Shown here: positions 23,904 to 32,073 of the stretch, piece after piece
Layout: every line of letters starts with the position of its first letter
Position numbering within the stretch: the stretch's first letter is position 1
NCBI RefSeq assembly: GCF_017696015.1
Contig: NZ_JAAORL010000001.1
Span: forward strand, 310,001-374,000
Direction: 5' to 3'
Length of the DNA: 64,000 nt
Source of the DNA: Prochlorococcus marinus CUG1415
Lineage (GTDB): Bacteria; Cyanobacteriota; Cyanobacteriia; PCC-6307; Cyanobiaceae
Position numbers and translations under genes: made by a program
Notes under the pieces: model-generated
What the model saw: only the letters and a program-made list of their open reading frames with translations
What the model was told of the DNA's origin: nothing
The model's database searches: none

Positions 23904-24041
23904 TTAAAGCCAAGCCTCTTTCATCTCAAGATAAAGCCTCTCGCTCTCAGCAGAATTAATTTTGCTATCTGTAAAGGACTGCTGCTGTTGCTGCTGCTGT
24001 TGCTGCGTTGAGTTAGTATTGGAATGTTGAACTTCGCTCAT
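23904..24041 (-). CDS. Small protein with a polyglutamine tract
   Basis: A 45-residue frame starts MSEVQHSNTNSTQ and carries nine glutamines in a row (residues 13-21, CAG/CAA codons). A more ordinary tail follows (SFTDSKINSAESERLYLEMKEAWL in part). The tail is helix-prone and acidic. The mixed CAG/CAA use and flanking coding pattern suggest a real gene. No family is recognised. Confidence 0.6.
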   Translation of the reverse strand: MSEVQHSNTNSTQQQQQQQQQSFTDSKINSAESERLYLEMKEAWL

Positions 24042-24159
24042 GAGAAGGCTAAATTTATTTGTGTTTATTCTCTCATATTCGGAGCTTTTTTTGTCAACTT
24101 CAATTCTTAAATTTTATTTAAATTTTATGGATCCTTACTTTGTCTGTATTTAGTGAAAG

Positions 24160-24261
24160 TTATTTAGCTACTGTAGTTTTGGCGTATAGAAATTTAACTT
24201 CCCAATACACAATTCCTAGGAAGATAGCACTTGCAAGAATAATTTCAGAAATAACTAGCAT
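24160..24261 (-). CDS. Very small membrane peptide
   Basis: A 33-residue frame (MLVISEIILASAIFLGIVYW then a basic tail) with one hydrophobic helix. Short one-helix peptides are typical of Prochlorococcus photosystem and stress genes, but no family is recognised. Confidence 0.4.
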   Translation of the reverse strand: MLVISEIILASAIFLGIVYWEVKFLYAKTTVAK

Positions 24262-24410
24262 TTTATTTATCGATAACACATAACATTTTGGTATCAATTT
24301 ACACAGAATGCAATAGGTACTAATTACATTTAAAATTTTAAAAAATTCTTACTTAATCAAATAACGCTTCAAAATAATATAAAATTTTATATTAGATACT
24401 AATTTTATTC

Positions 24411-24845
24411 GTGGGGAATTTCATAAATACATCATTTCTTATACCTTTAATACCTCTTGTTACTGCTTTATTTATTTTTGTTTTGTGGGCAAGTTTTAAC
24501 AGAACAGTTAACAGGTTGACAAAACCAGTTACTGCACTAGTTGCATTTTCTTTATTAAGTTCTGCTTTAATAAGTGCCATTGATTATTTCAAGAAAATAG
24601 AAGAAGAATTATTGCTATCGAAACTTCTGAAATATTTTGAAGAAACAAATTTAGTTATGCATCTTAATTTAGTTAATGAAAAAATTATAATTTTTTTCTC
24701 ATTAATAATGATATTGGTCATTGGATTGTCTTTTTATAAATTACCTAGAAAAAAAGGTTATGTCTTATTGATGATTAGCCTAGGATTAATCTCTTCTTCA
24801 GTGATGATATCAATATTGCTAATAGATTTTTCAGCACTAATCTAA
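24411..24845 (+). CDS. Membrane protein resembling the NdhF N-terminus
   Basis: The 144-residue protein opens with GTG and has four hydrophobic helices (about 8-26, 38-58, 92-106 and 118-140). The segment LIPLIPLVTALFIFVLW followed by SFNRTVNRLTKP resembles the start of NdhF-type NDH-1 subunits, but the long proton-pump core is absent. It may be an unrelated small membrane protein or a relic. The resemblance is from pattern memory. Confidence 0.55.
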   Translation: MGNFINTSFLIPLIPLVTALFIFVLWASFNRTVNRLTKPVTALVAFSLLSSALISAIDYFKKIEEELLLSKLLKYFEETNLVMHLNLVNEKIIIFFSLIMILVIGLSFYKLPRKKGYVLLMISLGLISSSVMISILLIDFSALI

Positions 24846-25036
24846 ACCGAAGTTAGTATTGATAAAGCTTGGTTAACTTCTTGAACTTGATTTAATTTAT
24901 CTTGAGCGATTTCTTTAATTTTTTGATCATTTGGATTATCTTTTAAATATTTGGAATAAGTTTTAAATGCATGTTCTTCTGTTTTTATGTTGACATCATA
25001 AGCATTTGCTTGAGAGACAAAATAATAAAATACCAT
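24842..25036 (-). CDS. Small hypothetical protein
   Basis: A 64-residue frame with a short hydrophobic start ending in NAYD and a helical, lysine/glutamate/glutamine-rich body. The N-terminus may be a signal peptide cut after QANA. It overlaps the convergent upstream gene by four bases. No family is recognised. Confidence 0.5.
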   Translation of the reverse strand: MVFYYFVSQANAYDVNIKTEEHAFKTYSKYLKDNPNDQKIKEIAQDKLNQVQEVNQALSILTSV

Positions 25037-25507
25037 GATCCATTAATAAAGAAGTAGAAGTTGTCTCGCAAAAACATCTATCAATCCAAAAACTATCTCT
25101 TCCTCTTTTCTAAATTTCTTTAAGATACTTAGTTTCGTTAAATAGCTTGATAAAAATGTTCTTTCATCAAAAACATTGTTTTGTCATTTTTAATTCCTGG
25201 GGATTCTTTCAAATGCAGAACTCAAAGAAATGCAAAATAAGGTTATCTAGCTATAACTTCTAAAACCCAAAATCTTTGTAAATTCATACCAGAGTATATG
25301 AAGTCTCAAAATTTGATCGCAATATTTAAAATAAAAGAATTAAATTTTTTCATGAGCCTCACTTCCCTTAAAGTATAATTACTTATTTTAAAGTGATTTA
25401 TTTAGTATTTAGGTGATTAACCAAAAATTAATATTTCTAATCTTAATCTAGATCTTCCATTGAAATATATTTTTTTCATGCATTAATTGGGTAGATAAAA
25501 ACTTTGT
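25037..25507. other. Non-coding stretch
   Basis: Nothing convincing is seen in these 470 AT-rich bases. Confidence 0.5.
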
Positions 25508-25648
25508 ATGACAAAAACTGAAAAGATTGCGAATGCAAAAAAGAGGATTGATGAATTAAAAAGACTTATAAAATTTTGGAATGATTCAGAACAGGATGAA
25601 ACAAAAATAGCAAATTTCCCAATCAAAATTCAAAATAAAGTTGCTTAG
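25508..25648 (+). CDS. Small helical hypothetical protein
   Basis: A 46-residue frame (MTKTEKIANAKKRIDELKRL then a short acidic and basic tail) with an N-terminal amphipathic helix. It has an ATG start and no overlap with other genes. No family is recognised. Confidence 0.5.
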   Translation: MTKTEKIANAKKRIDELKRLIKFWNDSEQDETKIANFPIKIQNKVA

Positions 25649-25798
25649 ATAATGGTGGTTTAGGTTTATTACCTTATTATGAATTTTGTTTAATTTAATA
25701 TCTTTAAGTATGGATTTATTATTTTCTATATAAAAATAGAGCAATTAAACCTATTTTCAAAAATAGTAAGGAGGAAATAATCTAAAAGAAAAATCTAT

Positions 25799-25912
25799 AT
25801 GCAAACCGTTTCAAAAAATTATTTAATTCCCATTAAATTTTTGCCCTGGATTTTTTGGGTGATTATATCTATAGCGAGTATATATTTGTGTAAAACAGCC
25901 TGGATAAGTTGA
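25799..25912 (+). CDS. Small membrane peptide
   Basis: A 37-residue frame (MQTVSKNYLIPIKFLPWIFW) with one strong hydrophobic helix. A purine-rich AAGGAGG lies at 25769-25775, about 24 bases before the ATG, too far to be a normal ribosome site. Confidence 0.45.
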   Translation: MQTVSKNYLIPIKFLPWIFWVIISIASIYLCKTAWIS

Positions 25913-25925
25913 ATATATAGGGATC

Positions 25926-26234
25926 TTAACTTCTTCTTAACCAATCAGGTGCTCCGCCAAACCAGTCAGATATATCATCTTCATTTGGGTTGAAATGATT
26001 TTCCTTGTAGAGTCCATCTATCCCAAATGATTGTAAAAGGGAATCGATTCCACTATCGTTTTTTACAACATTCCTCCTAAAGCTGTTAGCTTTCTTTAGC
26101 CAAAGAGAAATTGTAGAATTGTGCTTAGCAAATTTCTCGACATATATTCTTTCTTCTAATGAAATTGATTTGTCATGTGCAATTCTTTTAATTATTCCCT
26201 GAATTTTTATTCTTTTTTGATTACTCAAAAGCAT
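25926..26234 (-). CDS. Conserved-looking hypothetical protein
   Basis: A 102-residue soluble protein: a basic helical N-terminal half (QKRIKIQGIIKRIAHD, SLEERIYVEKFAKH) and an acidic tryptophan-rich tail (DDISDWFGGAPDWLRRS). The length and even codon use suggest a real gene. No family is recognised. Confidence 0.65.
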   Translation of the reverse strand: MLLSNQKRIKIQGIIKRIAHDKSISLEERIYVEKFAKHNSTISLWLKKANSFRRNVVKNDSGIDSLLQSFGIDGLYKENHFNPNEDDISDWFGGAPDWLRRS

Positions 26235-26502
26235 TTTAAAATCAAATTCTTACTACTTTTATAGGAACGATGATTAAAAATATCTTGTCAATGTGAATTC
26301 CAACAAATTATTTATTTTAAAGGGTTTTCAGCAAGAAAAGTCTTAAGACACTAAAAAAAGGCATTAATAGGTAATGCATGATACGTTTATTCATATGTAA
26401 AACTTATATATTTTATGATTTAGATAAGAAAAGAAAATTTAATTAACTCCCAAAGACGTATGAGCGGGTAATTAAAGCTCGGAAATTGTTGCATTACAGT
26501 AA

Positions 26503-26526
26503 ATCTGTACTATTATTAGTACAGAT
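26503..26526. promoter_or_regulatory. Palindrome with LexA-like half sites
   Basis: ATCTGTACTA (26503-26512) and TAGTACAGAT (26517-26526) are a perfect 10-base inverted repeat with a 4-base centre. The overlapping 16 bases from 26517 to 26532 match the picocyanobacterial LexA pattern TAGTACA-N2-TGTACTA with one change (TGTATTA). It ends 14 bases before the ATG at 26540, a natural operator position. Confidence 0.5.
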
Positions 26527-26539
26527 GTATTATTTAGCC

Positions 26540-26746
26540 ATGAAAGTTATTTCATCTTCTCCTTATGCCACTTTTAATTCAAAAGAGTGGAATTCTCTAG
26601 TAAGTAAAAATGAAAAGTTTGAAAATACTCCAATAAAGATTCAAAAGAAATTTTATAGAACTTTTACCTTAAGAAAGATTGAAAAAGATGAACTTTTGCA
26701 AGAGAAGAATGAATTGCATCAACAAATGCAACTTGTATTCTCATAG
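26540..26746 (+). CDS. Small protein behind a LexA-like site
   Basis: A 68-residue frame from the ATG at 26540 (MKVISSSPYATFNSKEWNSL). An upstream in-frame start at 26486 would make the palindrome coding, so the ATG after it is preferred. The C-terminal half is a charged helix (IEKDELLQEKNELHQQMQ). Function unknown; the site before it hints at DNA-damage control. Confidence 0.55.
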   Translation: MKVISSSPYATFNSKEWNSLVSKNEKFENTPIKIQKKFYRTFTLRKIEKDELLQEKNELHQQMQLVFS

Positions 26747-26836
26747 AAAAATTTCAACTAACAATCTTTTTATTGAATATTATTTTAAGAGATCCAATTT
26801 TTTGTTAGATTAGTGTAAAGACAAGAAGGTTTTAAT

Positions 26837-27136
26837 TTGGCTGTAGATCGAGAACTTTTAAAAGAAGTTACCCAAGAACTTTGGAATACTGTAAAAAAAT
26901 TAAGACCAGAAATTGATCGGCAAACCCGACTTCAATTAGTTTTGAAGGCCTTATTGACTATTGGGGATTTGCCAGATCAAATGCAGGCTGCAATGGTAGT
27001 AGGTGTTTGTGCAGAAATGGATAAGAGTGATATTGATATTGTTGAAACTAATTCTCAATCACAAGAAACTAAAGATTCAAGCGGAGTTGATAATTCTACT
27101 GGAAGAAAAGTAGTTAGAAGAAGTTCAGCTAAATAA
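26837..27136 (+). CDS. Conserved picocyanobacterial hypothetical protein
   Basis: A 99-residue protein with a TTG start (MAVDRELLKEVTQELWNTVK). The first 70 residues form a helical domain with KLRPEIDRQTRLQLVLKALL and GDLPDQMQAAMVVGVC; the tail is Ser/Arg-rich. I recall a Prochlorococcus/Synechococcus-specific family of this kind (TIGR03894-like, name uncertain). Function unknown. Confidence 0.65.
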   Translation: MAVDRELLKEVTQELWNTVKKLRPEIDRQTRLQLVLKALLTIGDLPDQMQAAMVVGVCAEMDKSDIDIVETNSQSQETKDSSGVDNSTGRKVVRRSSAK

Positions 27137-27148
27137 AGTTTAAAACGA

Positions 27149-27352
27149 TCATCCTTTAATTTTCTTTGATTCGTTTTTATTAAGTTGTTTGAATATATAA
27201 TATGAAATTACAAGTAATAGAGGAATAAAGATAGAATGTAAAGTCATCATTAATTCTGTTTGGCCCATTCCTATAAGATTTGCCTCGCTTGGAAGTTGCT
27301 CTGACCAAGTGCCTACTAAATGCCAGACTTGAGGAATTGATAAGAATAACAT
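27149..27352 (-). CDS. Small membrane protein
   Basis: A 67-residue protein with two helices: LFLSIPQVWHLVG and the strong LMMTLHSIFIPLLLVISYYIF, followed by a lysine-rich tail. No family is recognised. It is convergent with the preceding gene. Confidence 0.6.
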   Translation of the reverse strand: MLFLSIPQVWHLVGTWSEQLPSEANLIGMGQTELMMTLHSIFIPLLLVISYYIFKQLNKNESKKIKG

Positions 27353-27466
27353 ATAAAAGCTATAAGTTATGTTTATGTTCAGATAAAGATTATCATTCTT
27401 GATCGTTTTTGCTCTCTTTATTCTTTTTTCTTAACTAAGTATTTGTATAGTTATAAAAAACTTGAT

Positions 27467-28996
27467 TCATAAGTTTATTCTTTTAAGAAGAGTTTTAAAT
27501 TCTGTTTTACCAATAATTTTTTCAGCCGCATAAGCACCGCTTGCTGAAACAGCGGGAATTCCAATACCTGGAAATGTACTCGCACCGCAGGTAAATAAAT
27601 TTTTCACTGGAGTTTTGCATCCTGGGAAAAGACCTTTTGCGGCAGATAATGCTGGACCGTAACTGCCGCAATGCGTATTAGTGAATTTTTTATGAGTAAT
27701 TGGGGTCCCTAACATCTTTAAATCTATCCTTTCATCTATGTCAGGGATGAATTTTCGCACGGCATTAAGGAATATTGAACATCTTTCTTCTTTCAAATTT
27801 CTATATGCTAGTTTTTTTGGATTTAGGTTTTCCCAAATTTCCCATGGTTCATTTGCTGGAGTATATCCATGAAGAACATGTTTCCCTTTAGGGGCCATAT
27901 TTTTATCTAAAACAGATGGGATTGAAAATACAGCTATATTTCTTTCTGCGGTTATATCCTTCTCCCACTTATCAACATGTATCGCATGTACGGGCACATT
28001 TTCAAGACCATCAGCCTCAAAACCTAAATGTATATGAAGGAAAGAATCACATTTATTAGGATCTAAGGCCTTTGTCTTCCATTTTTTTGAGATTTCATTT
28101 GGGATTAACTTTTTTAAATTCCAAATGTCAGTATTCATTACAACAGATTCACAACTATAAGTGGAACCATTCTCAAGAGTTATACCCGTCGCTAAATTTT
28201 TATTGAAGTTTATTGCTTTAACTTTTGATGAGAGTATTAATTCTCCCCCATTTTTTATTAATCCATTAATTAAGGCTTTTACAATAGATTCACTGCCTCC
28301 TTTGGGGTATTCAAGGTAGGAATTTGGTTCAAACCATTCGTTAAATAAAGTAGCCATAGCAGCTGTATTTGTATCATCCATTGACATTCCACTTATCAAA
28401 AAGCTCAATAAATCAACCCAATTTCTGAGAAAAGGATCTTCTAAGTGATTATTTACTAAATTCCCAAAACCCTTATTAATTTTTGGTATTTGCTTGATAT
28501 AAGGTAAGAATTTTGAGGTTAAATTTATTAGATCTAAGAAATTTATTGATTCAGGAGAAAACGAGAGTAAAGGGATCTCATTTATTATTTGGCTAAGAGG
28601 TTTTATTACAGAAATAAATGATTCCCATTCTTTGACAGATTTGTCACCTCTTAAAGTTTTTATTGTTTGTTTAAAGGGTTCTTCCCCTACATCAAGATTA
28701 AAATTACCTTCTGGGACTATAACTTGCCAACCTTTGTATTGAAATAGTTCAACTTCTTCATCAAGTAGTTTAAGAATTTGCCCTAAGGGATTAGTTGTTG
28801 GCCATTTACCTATCCCACTCCATAGTGAAGGCCCAGACTCGAAGGTGTAACCATTTCTTTTGAAACTGTGAGCAACACCTCCAGGTTGGGAATGTGCTTC
28901 ACAGATGAGAACTTTTTTACCTGATAAAGCTAGTATTGAACCACAACATAAACCCCCAATGCCACTACCGACTATTACGACATCATATTTTTGCAT
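27467..28996 (-). CDS. crtH: Carotenoid isomerase / CrtH-like FAD oxidoreductase
   Basis: The 509-residue protein starts with a dinucleotide-binding fold (VVIVGSGIGGLCCGSILAL) and the phytoene-desaturase-type second motif GGVAHSFKRNGYTFESG. The C-terminal FAD motif is FTCGASTFPGIGIPAVSASG. Overall pattern and length match the CrtH/CrtISO and retinol-saturase group. CrtH isomerises cis-carotenes to all-trans lycopene; paralogues in this group act on other substrates, so the exact reaction is not certain. It stands alone on the minus strand. Confidence 0.82.
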   Translation of the reverse strand: MQKYDVVIVGSGIGGLCCGSILALSGKKVLICEAHSQPGGVAHSFKRNGYTFESGPSLWSGIGKWPTTNPLGQILKLLDEEVELFQYKGWQVIVPEGNFNLDVGEEPFKQTIKTLRGDKSVKEWESFISVIKPLSQIINEIPLLSFSPESINFLDLINLTSKFLPYIKQIPKINKGFGNLVNNHLEDPFLRNWVDLLSFLISGMSMDDTNTAAMATLFNEWFEPNSYLEYPKGGSESIVKALINGLIKNGGELILSSKVKAINFNKNLATGITLENGSTYSCESVVMNTDIWNLKKLIPNEISKKWKTKALDPNKCDSFLHIHLGFEADGLENVPVHAIHVDKWEKDITAERNIAVFSIPSVLDKNMAPKGKHVLHGYTPANEPWEIWENLNPKKLAYRNLKEERCSIFLNAVRKFIPDIDERIDLKMLGTPITHKKFTNTHCGSYGPALSAAKGLFPGCKTPVKNLFTCGASTFPGIGIPAVSASGAYAAEKIIGKTEFKTLLKRINL

Positions 28997-29036
28997 TAAA
29001 TATTGATTTTATTTTTACTTATAAAACTAAATCGTT

Positions 29037-29147
29037 TTAAACGAATGTATTTGTTGAAGTTGTAATACTTAGTACAATTGCGAGGAAGAATATGTAAGGA
29101 ACTGCTTTGAGAGGTACATATCCTTGGCTTTTAGAAATGAAATCCAT
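29037..29147 (-). CDS. Very small membrane peptide
   Basis: A 36-residue frame (MDFISKSQGYVPLKAVPYIF) with one hydrophobic helix (AVPYIFFLAIVLSITT). It lies 40 bases upstream of the crtH-like gene on the same strand. No family is recognised. The remaining bases up to 29308 show nothing else. Confidence 0.5.
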   Translation of the reverse strand: MDFISKSQGYVPLKAVPYIFFLAIVLSITTSTNTFV

Positions 29148-29308
29148 AGGTTTAGTTACTTTTTGTAAATATATTAACCAGACATTGTTCCTTATGTGTG
29201 TCAAAGCTCCTTTTTTTTAGAAATATTTCGAAACAAAGAAATATTTCTATGGGATTTATTTAAACAAGAACATTTTTTATGAGGTTTTCTTAGTATTTAG
29301 ATCTTAGA

Positions 29309-29806
29309 TTGAAATTTTTTATGAAGGACTTCCCTGGTATCAAAGAGTTAAAACTATTAGAAAAAAATTCTCAAAAGAATGGTAGCGGAATAATTTATGA
29401 GGAATTGTTAGGAATATGGAAGTTTCAGTATGTCTGGGGAAAAGAGTCAGATGAAATAAAAAATATACCTAGTTCGATTCTCCAAGTATTATCTGCAAAA
29501 CTAGAATTGAAAAAGAAAAATAAAGAAGATCAACTGAATTTTGAAATAAAAAATTCAATTAATTTAGGATTATTAAATATTATATTCAGAGGCAGCGCAG
29601 AGTTGAAAGGGCTTAGACCTTTGTTAACTTTTTATTTTGAAGAATTGAAGATTAGTATTAGTAGTTTTCCAATATTTAATAAGGAACTAAAAAAACCTGA
29701 AGATAAAAAAATGCCATTTTTCTCACTTATAGCAATTAGCACTAAAGATAAATGGATGTGTGCAAGAGGCAGGGGCGGCGGGCTCGCAATATGGGTTAAG
29801 TCTTAA
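29309..29806 (+). CDS. Hypothetical protein, lipocalin/fibrillin-like pattern
   Basis: A 165-residue soluble protein, mostly beta strand. It has LLGIWKFQYVWGKES near residue 34 and ends MCARGRGGGLAIWVKS. The opening strand with GxW and the closing RGG..LAIW resemble plastid lipid-associated (PAP/fibrillin) proteins, but this is a weak pattern match. An ATG at residue 5 is an alternative start. It is convergent with the next gene, two bases apart. Confidence 0.6.
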   Translation: MKFFMKDFPGIKELKLLEKNSQKNGSGIIYEELLGIWKFQYVWGKESDEIKNIPSSILQVLSAKLELKKKNKEDQLNFEIKNSINLGLLNIIFRGSAELKGLRPLLTFYFEELKISISSFPIFNKELKKPEDKKMPFFSLIAISTKDKWMCARGRGGGLAIWVKS

Positions 29807-29807
29807 A

Positions 29808-30026
29808 TTAGTGGTATTCCCCTGGATGATCTACTTTTCTGACGGTTACTTTATCAACTTTCTGTCCATTAAATCTTAAGAGATCATCTCCTGAAAAATC
29901 ATACCCTAAGCGTTGGCCTATTAGTGCTACATCATCAGCTGTAGAGGATGATGTAACAAGCTGCTTTAAGTCTTCATCAGATTGCATCTTAATTAAAAAT
30001 TTTCTTATTTCAGAAAAACTCATCAC
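29808..30026 (-). CDS. Nif11-domain small protein
   Basis: A 72-residue protein with the Nif11-like leader fold: SEIRKFLIKMQSDEDLKQLV, then TADDVALIGQRLGYDFSGDD. Nif11 domains serve as leaders of lanthipeptide precursors in picocyanobacteria, but the short C-terminus (KVTVRKVDHPGEYH) has no Cys and no GG cleavage site. So it is probably a stand-alone Nif11 protein, not a prochlorosin. Confidence 0.75.
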   Translation of the reverse strand: MMSFSEIRKFLIKMQSDEDLKQLVTSSSTADDVALIGQRLGYDFSGDDLLRFNGQKVDKVTVRKVDHPGEYH

Positions 30027-30110
30027 CTGAATTTGATTGATTTTAAATAACTTATAAAAATCTTGTTCTTATTCAGAACAAGATGAATAGATAATTATTA
30101 TACTATTTTT

Positions 30111-30428
30111 ATGACTTACCTATTTCTTTATGTATTTGGAATAGTTCTTATATGGTGGACTTATCGTGTTGGTTGGATTGAGGCGCTCAAAACAGTAGTT
30201 AAAGTTATCGTTCCCTCCTTACTTATTGTTTTATTTAATATTAAGGCTGGAAGATTACTTTTTAAAAGTCCTGTTGTCGGTTTATTAAGCGCTTTGCCTA
30301 CTTCTATTTTTATTTTTAGAGGTTCACTACCTTTAGTTAGTTATATTAATAATTGGATTGAAAATAAAATAAATAAATATCATGATTCGGAAGTTATAGA
30401 TACTGATTCTATCCCCTTAGATGATTAG
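30111..30428 (+). CDS. Membrane protein, unknown function
   Basis: A 105-residue protein with three hydrophobic segments (about 2-18, 28-50 and 54-75) and an acidic tail (DTDSIPLDD). The ATG is preceded by AT-rich sequence without a clear ribosome site. No family is recognised. Convergent with the 30440-30832 gene. Confidence 0.6.
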   Translation: MTYLFLYVFGIVLIWWTYRVGWIEALKTVVKVIVPSLLIVLFNIKAGRLLFKSPVVGLLSALPTSIFIFRGSLPLVSYINNWIENKINKYHDSEVIDTDSIPLDD

Positions 30429-30439
30429 ATTGTTTTAAT

Positions 30440-30832
30440 TCATTCAAAGCCAAGAAATAATTCTTTGTGTACAACAAGAACATCAAATAAAGCTGTTCCA
30501 TGAATAGGACTTAATGGAACATTGTCTATATTCAATGCTTCTGCGCAAATTAAATGAGCATCCCATTTTGTATCGTGATCGCTAATTTCAATTGACCACT
30601 CAATTACTTTTGTGAAATGAGCTGGCATCTCTGAACCAATTTTTCTGCAAATTTGACACAGAACTGAAAAAAGAGGAGGCTTTGATGACCTTTTTAAATC
30701 TTTAATAAGACTTGGCTGTGTAAAAACGCTTGTATAGCGGATGTAGTCTATTAATTCATATTCTTCTTGAGTAAGAGCTGCTTTATCTAATGCTCTTTCA
30801 AATTCGTCTATGGGGGTTATGGGCCTATCCAA
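30440..30832 (-). CDS. Conserved hypothetical cyanobacterial protein
   Basis: A soluble helical protein of about 130 residues. The frame stays open back to 30907, but that region overlaps tatA. A TTG at 30832, four bases after the tatA stop, is the most economical start and gives MDRPITPIDEFERALDKAAL. It contains EYELIDYIRYTSVF, FSVLCQICRKIGSEMP and DHDTKWDAHLICAEAL. No family name is certain. Likely co-transcribed with tatA. Confidence 0.7.
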   Translation of the reverse strand: MDRPITPIDEFERALDKAALTQEEYELIDYIRYTSVFTQPSLIKDLKRSSKPPLFSVLCQICRKIGSEMPAHFTKVIEWSIEISDHDTKWDAHLICAEALNIDNVPLSPIHGTALFDVLVVHKELFLGFE

Positions 30833-30836
30833 GATA

Positions 30837-31127
30837 TTAGTTGTTGCTATTTTCTTTATTTGAAAAATTCTTGTTTGCCAAATCTTTTTTTTCTTGATTA
30901 ATTTCATTTGTTTGATTGCTTTCTGTAGACTTTGGCGATACGTCTTTATCTTCTTCGTTCATAACTTGATCGATTTCATTTTGAAATTCATTCGATGCTT
31001 TTTTAAGACTCTTCAAAGTTTTGCCAAGCTGTTTTCCTAATTCTGGAAGCTTTTTGGGACCAAAAATTAAAAGAGCTAAGATAAGTATTACAGTAACTTC
31101 AGGCAAACCTACACCAAAAATATTCAT
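30837..31127 (-). CDS. tatA: Twin-arginine translocase subunit TatA
   Basis: The 96-residue protein has the TatA/B layout: one membrane helix (VGLPEVTVILILALLIFGP), the hinge FGPKKLPELGKQLGK and an amphipathic helix, then an acidic Asn-rich tail. It forms the protein-conducting part of the Tat system in thylakoid and cytoplasmic membranes. Upstream of the conserved hypothetical gene on the minus strand. Confidence 0.92.
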   Translation of the reverse strand: MNIFGVGLPEVTVILILALLIFGPKKLPELGKQLGKTLKSLKKASNEFQNEIDQVMNEEDKDVSPKSTESNQTNEINQEKKDLANKNFSNKENSNN

Positions 31128-31217
31128 AGCTGATAACTATTTAAATAATTAGGAAATCTATAATTAAATATAGTCAAATCATACAAAAATTTCATTTTTG
31201 GAATAGCTTTATTAATA

Positions 31218-31355
31218 TTAAAAAATTTTGAAAAATATTATTGTTATTAATATCCCTTTAAAAAAAACCAACCAAAGTAATTGATAATCACTTAATTTGA
31301 ATTTTTTTTGGTACCAATTTATAAGAGTTTTATGTTTATCTATTAATTTTCTCAT
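31218..31355 (-). CDS. Small basic membrane peptide
   Basis: A 45-residue frame: a basic N-terminal half (MRKLIDKHKTLINWYQKKFK) and a C-terminal hydrophobic helix (LLWLVFFKGILITIIFF). ATG start. No family recognised; this style is common in Prochlorococcus islands. Confidence 0.5.
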   Translation of the reverse strand: MRKLIDKHKTLINWYQKKFKLSDYQLLWLVFFKGILITIIFFKIF

Positions 31356-31499
31356 TTTCAGGGAGATTAATTATTATTGTCAATTATTTTATCTTAATTT
31401 CTTTTATTATTATTGTTAGAGAAATCCTAGATTCAACTCATATTAGATTATTCTATTATATTTGAATCTTTTTCTAAATTAATTTTTTATCCTTAATTA

Positions 31500-31777
31500 T
31501 TGAAACTATTCGCTAAATATATAATTTCTTTAAAAAAATTGAAGTACTTATTTGTTGTTTTTTACCTAATTTTCTAATTTATCCAGCTGAAGCTGTTGCC
31601 ACAAAAATGTTTAAAGTATTGGATAAGTGTGCAAGATATCGACTTGGTGAGATTAATGCTAATGAGGTCATAGAAAAACTAAAATTAAAATTAACAAGCT
31701 CTTCTAACAATCAGACAAAGGACTTAGTAAAAAAATATTGCTTAGTATTTACTCCCAATGAAAAAATTCAATTTTAA
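31500..31777 (+). pseudogene. Small secreted protein with a frame break in its signal peptide
   Basis: From a TTG at 31500 one frame encodes a good signal peptide (MKLFAKYIISLKKLKYLFVV) that ends in a stop at 31574-31576. Another frame continues the same pattern at once (IYPAEAVATKMFKVLDKCAR) with an AxA cleavage site and reads through to 31777. One lost or gained base in the T-rich stretch near 31558-31565 would explain the break. The mature part (from the ATG at 31607) is 56 residues with two Cys. It may be a pseudogene, a sequencing error or a frameshifted gene. Confidence 0.5.
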
Positions 31778-31792
31778 TCTTAGTAATAAATA

Positions 31793-31924
31793 TTAAATTA
31801 TTCTTTTTGAATAATCTTTAGCTTTGTTTCGTATCTCTTTAACTTTTTTAAAATTAGTTATTTTTAAATTTAAAATAACTCCTAAAAAAAGAATAAGAAA
31901 AAAAATATAAATTATTAATTCCAT
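31793..31924 (-). CDS. Small membrane peptide
   Basis: A 43-residue frame starts MELIIYIFFLILFLGVILNL (one helix) and ends in a basic helix (KKVKEIRNKAKDYSKRII). ATG start, convergent with the preceding frame. No family is recognised. Confidence 0.5.
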   Translation of the reverse strand: MELIIYIFFLILFLGVILNLKITNFKKVKEIRNKAKDYSKRII

Positions 31925-32073
31925 AATATTGAATTAATAAATTCATCCTAGTTTATTTCAATAATTTTTTAGTATGTTTTAAAACAAAAAATTGACTTTT
32001 ATACTAGTTATTTATCTTTAAGGCCACAAATAAAACAAATTAACCTCTAATATGGAGCTTTATAAGAATTATT

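Noticed and set aside
29808-30026. Prochlorosin (lanthipeptide) precursor
   Set aside because: The sequence after the Nif11 domain has no Cys and no GG-type cleavage site.
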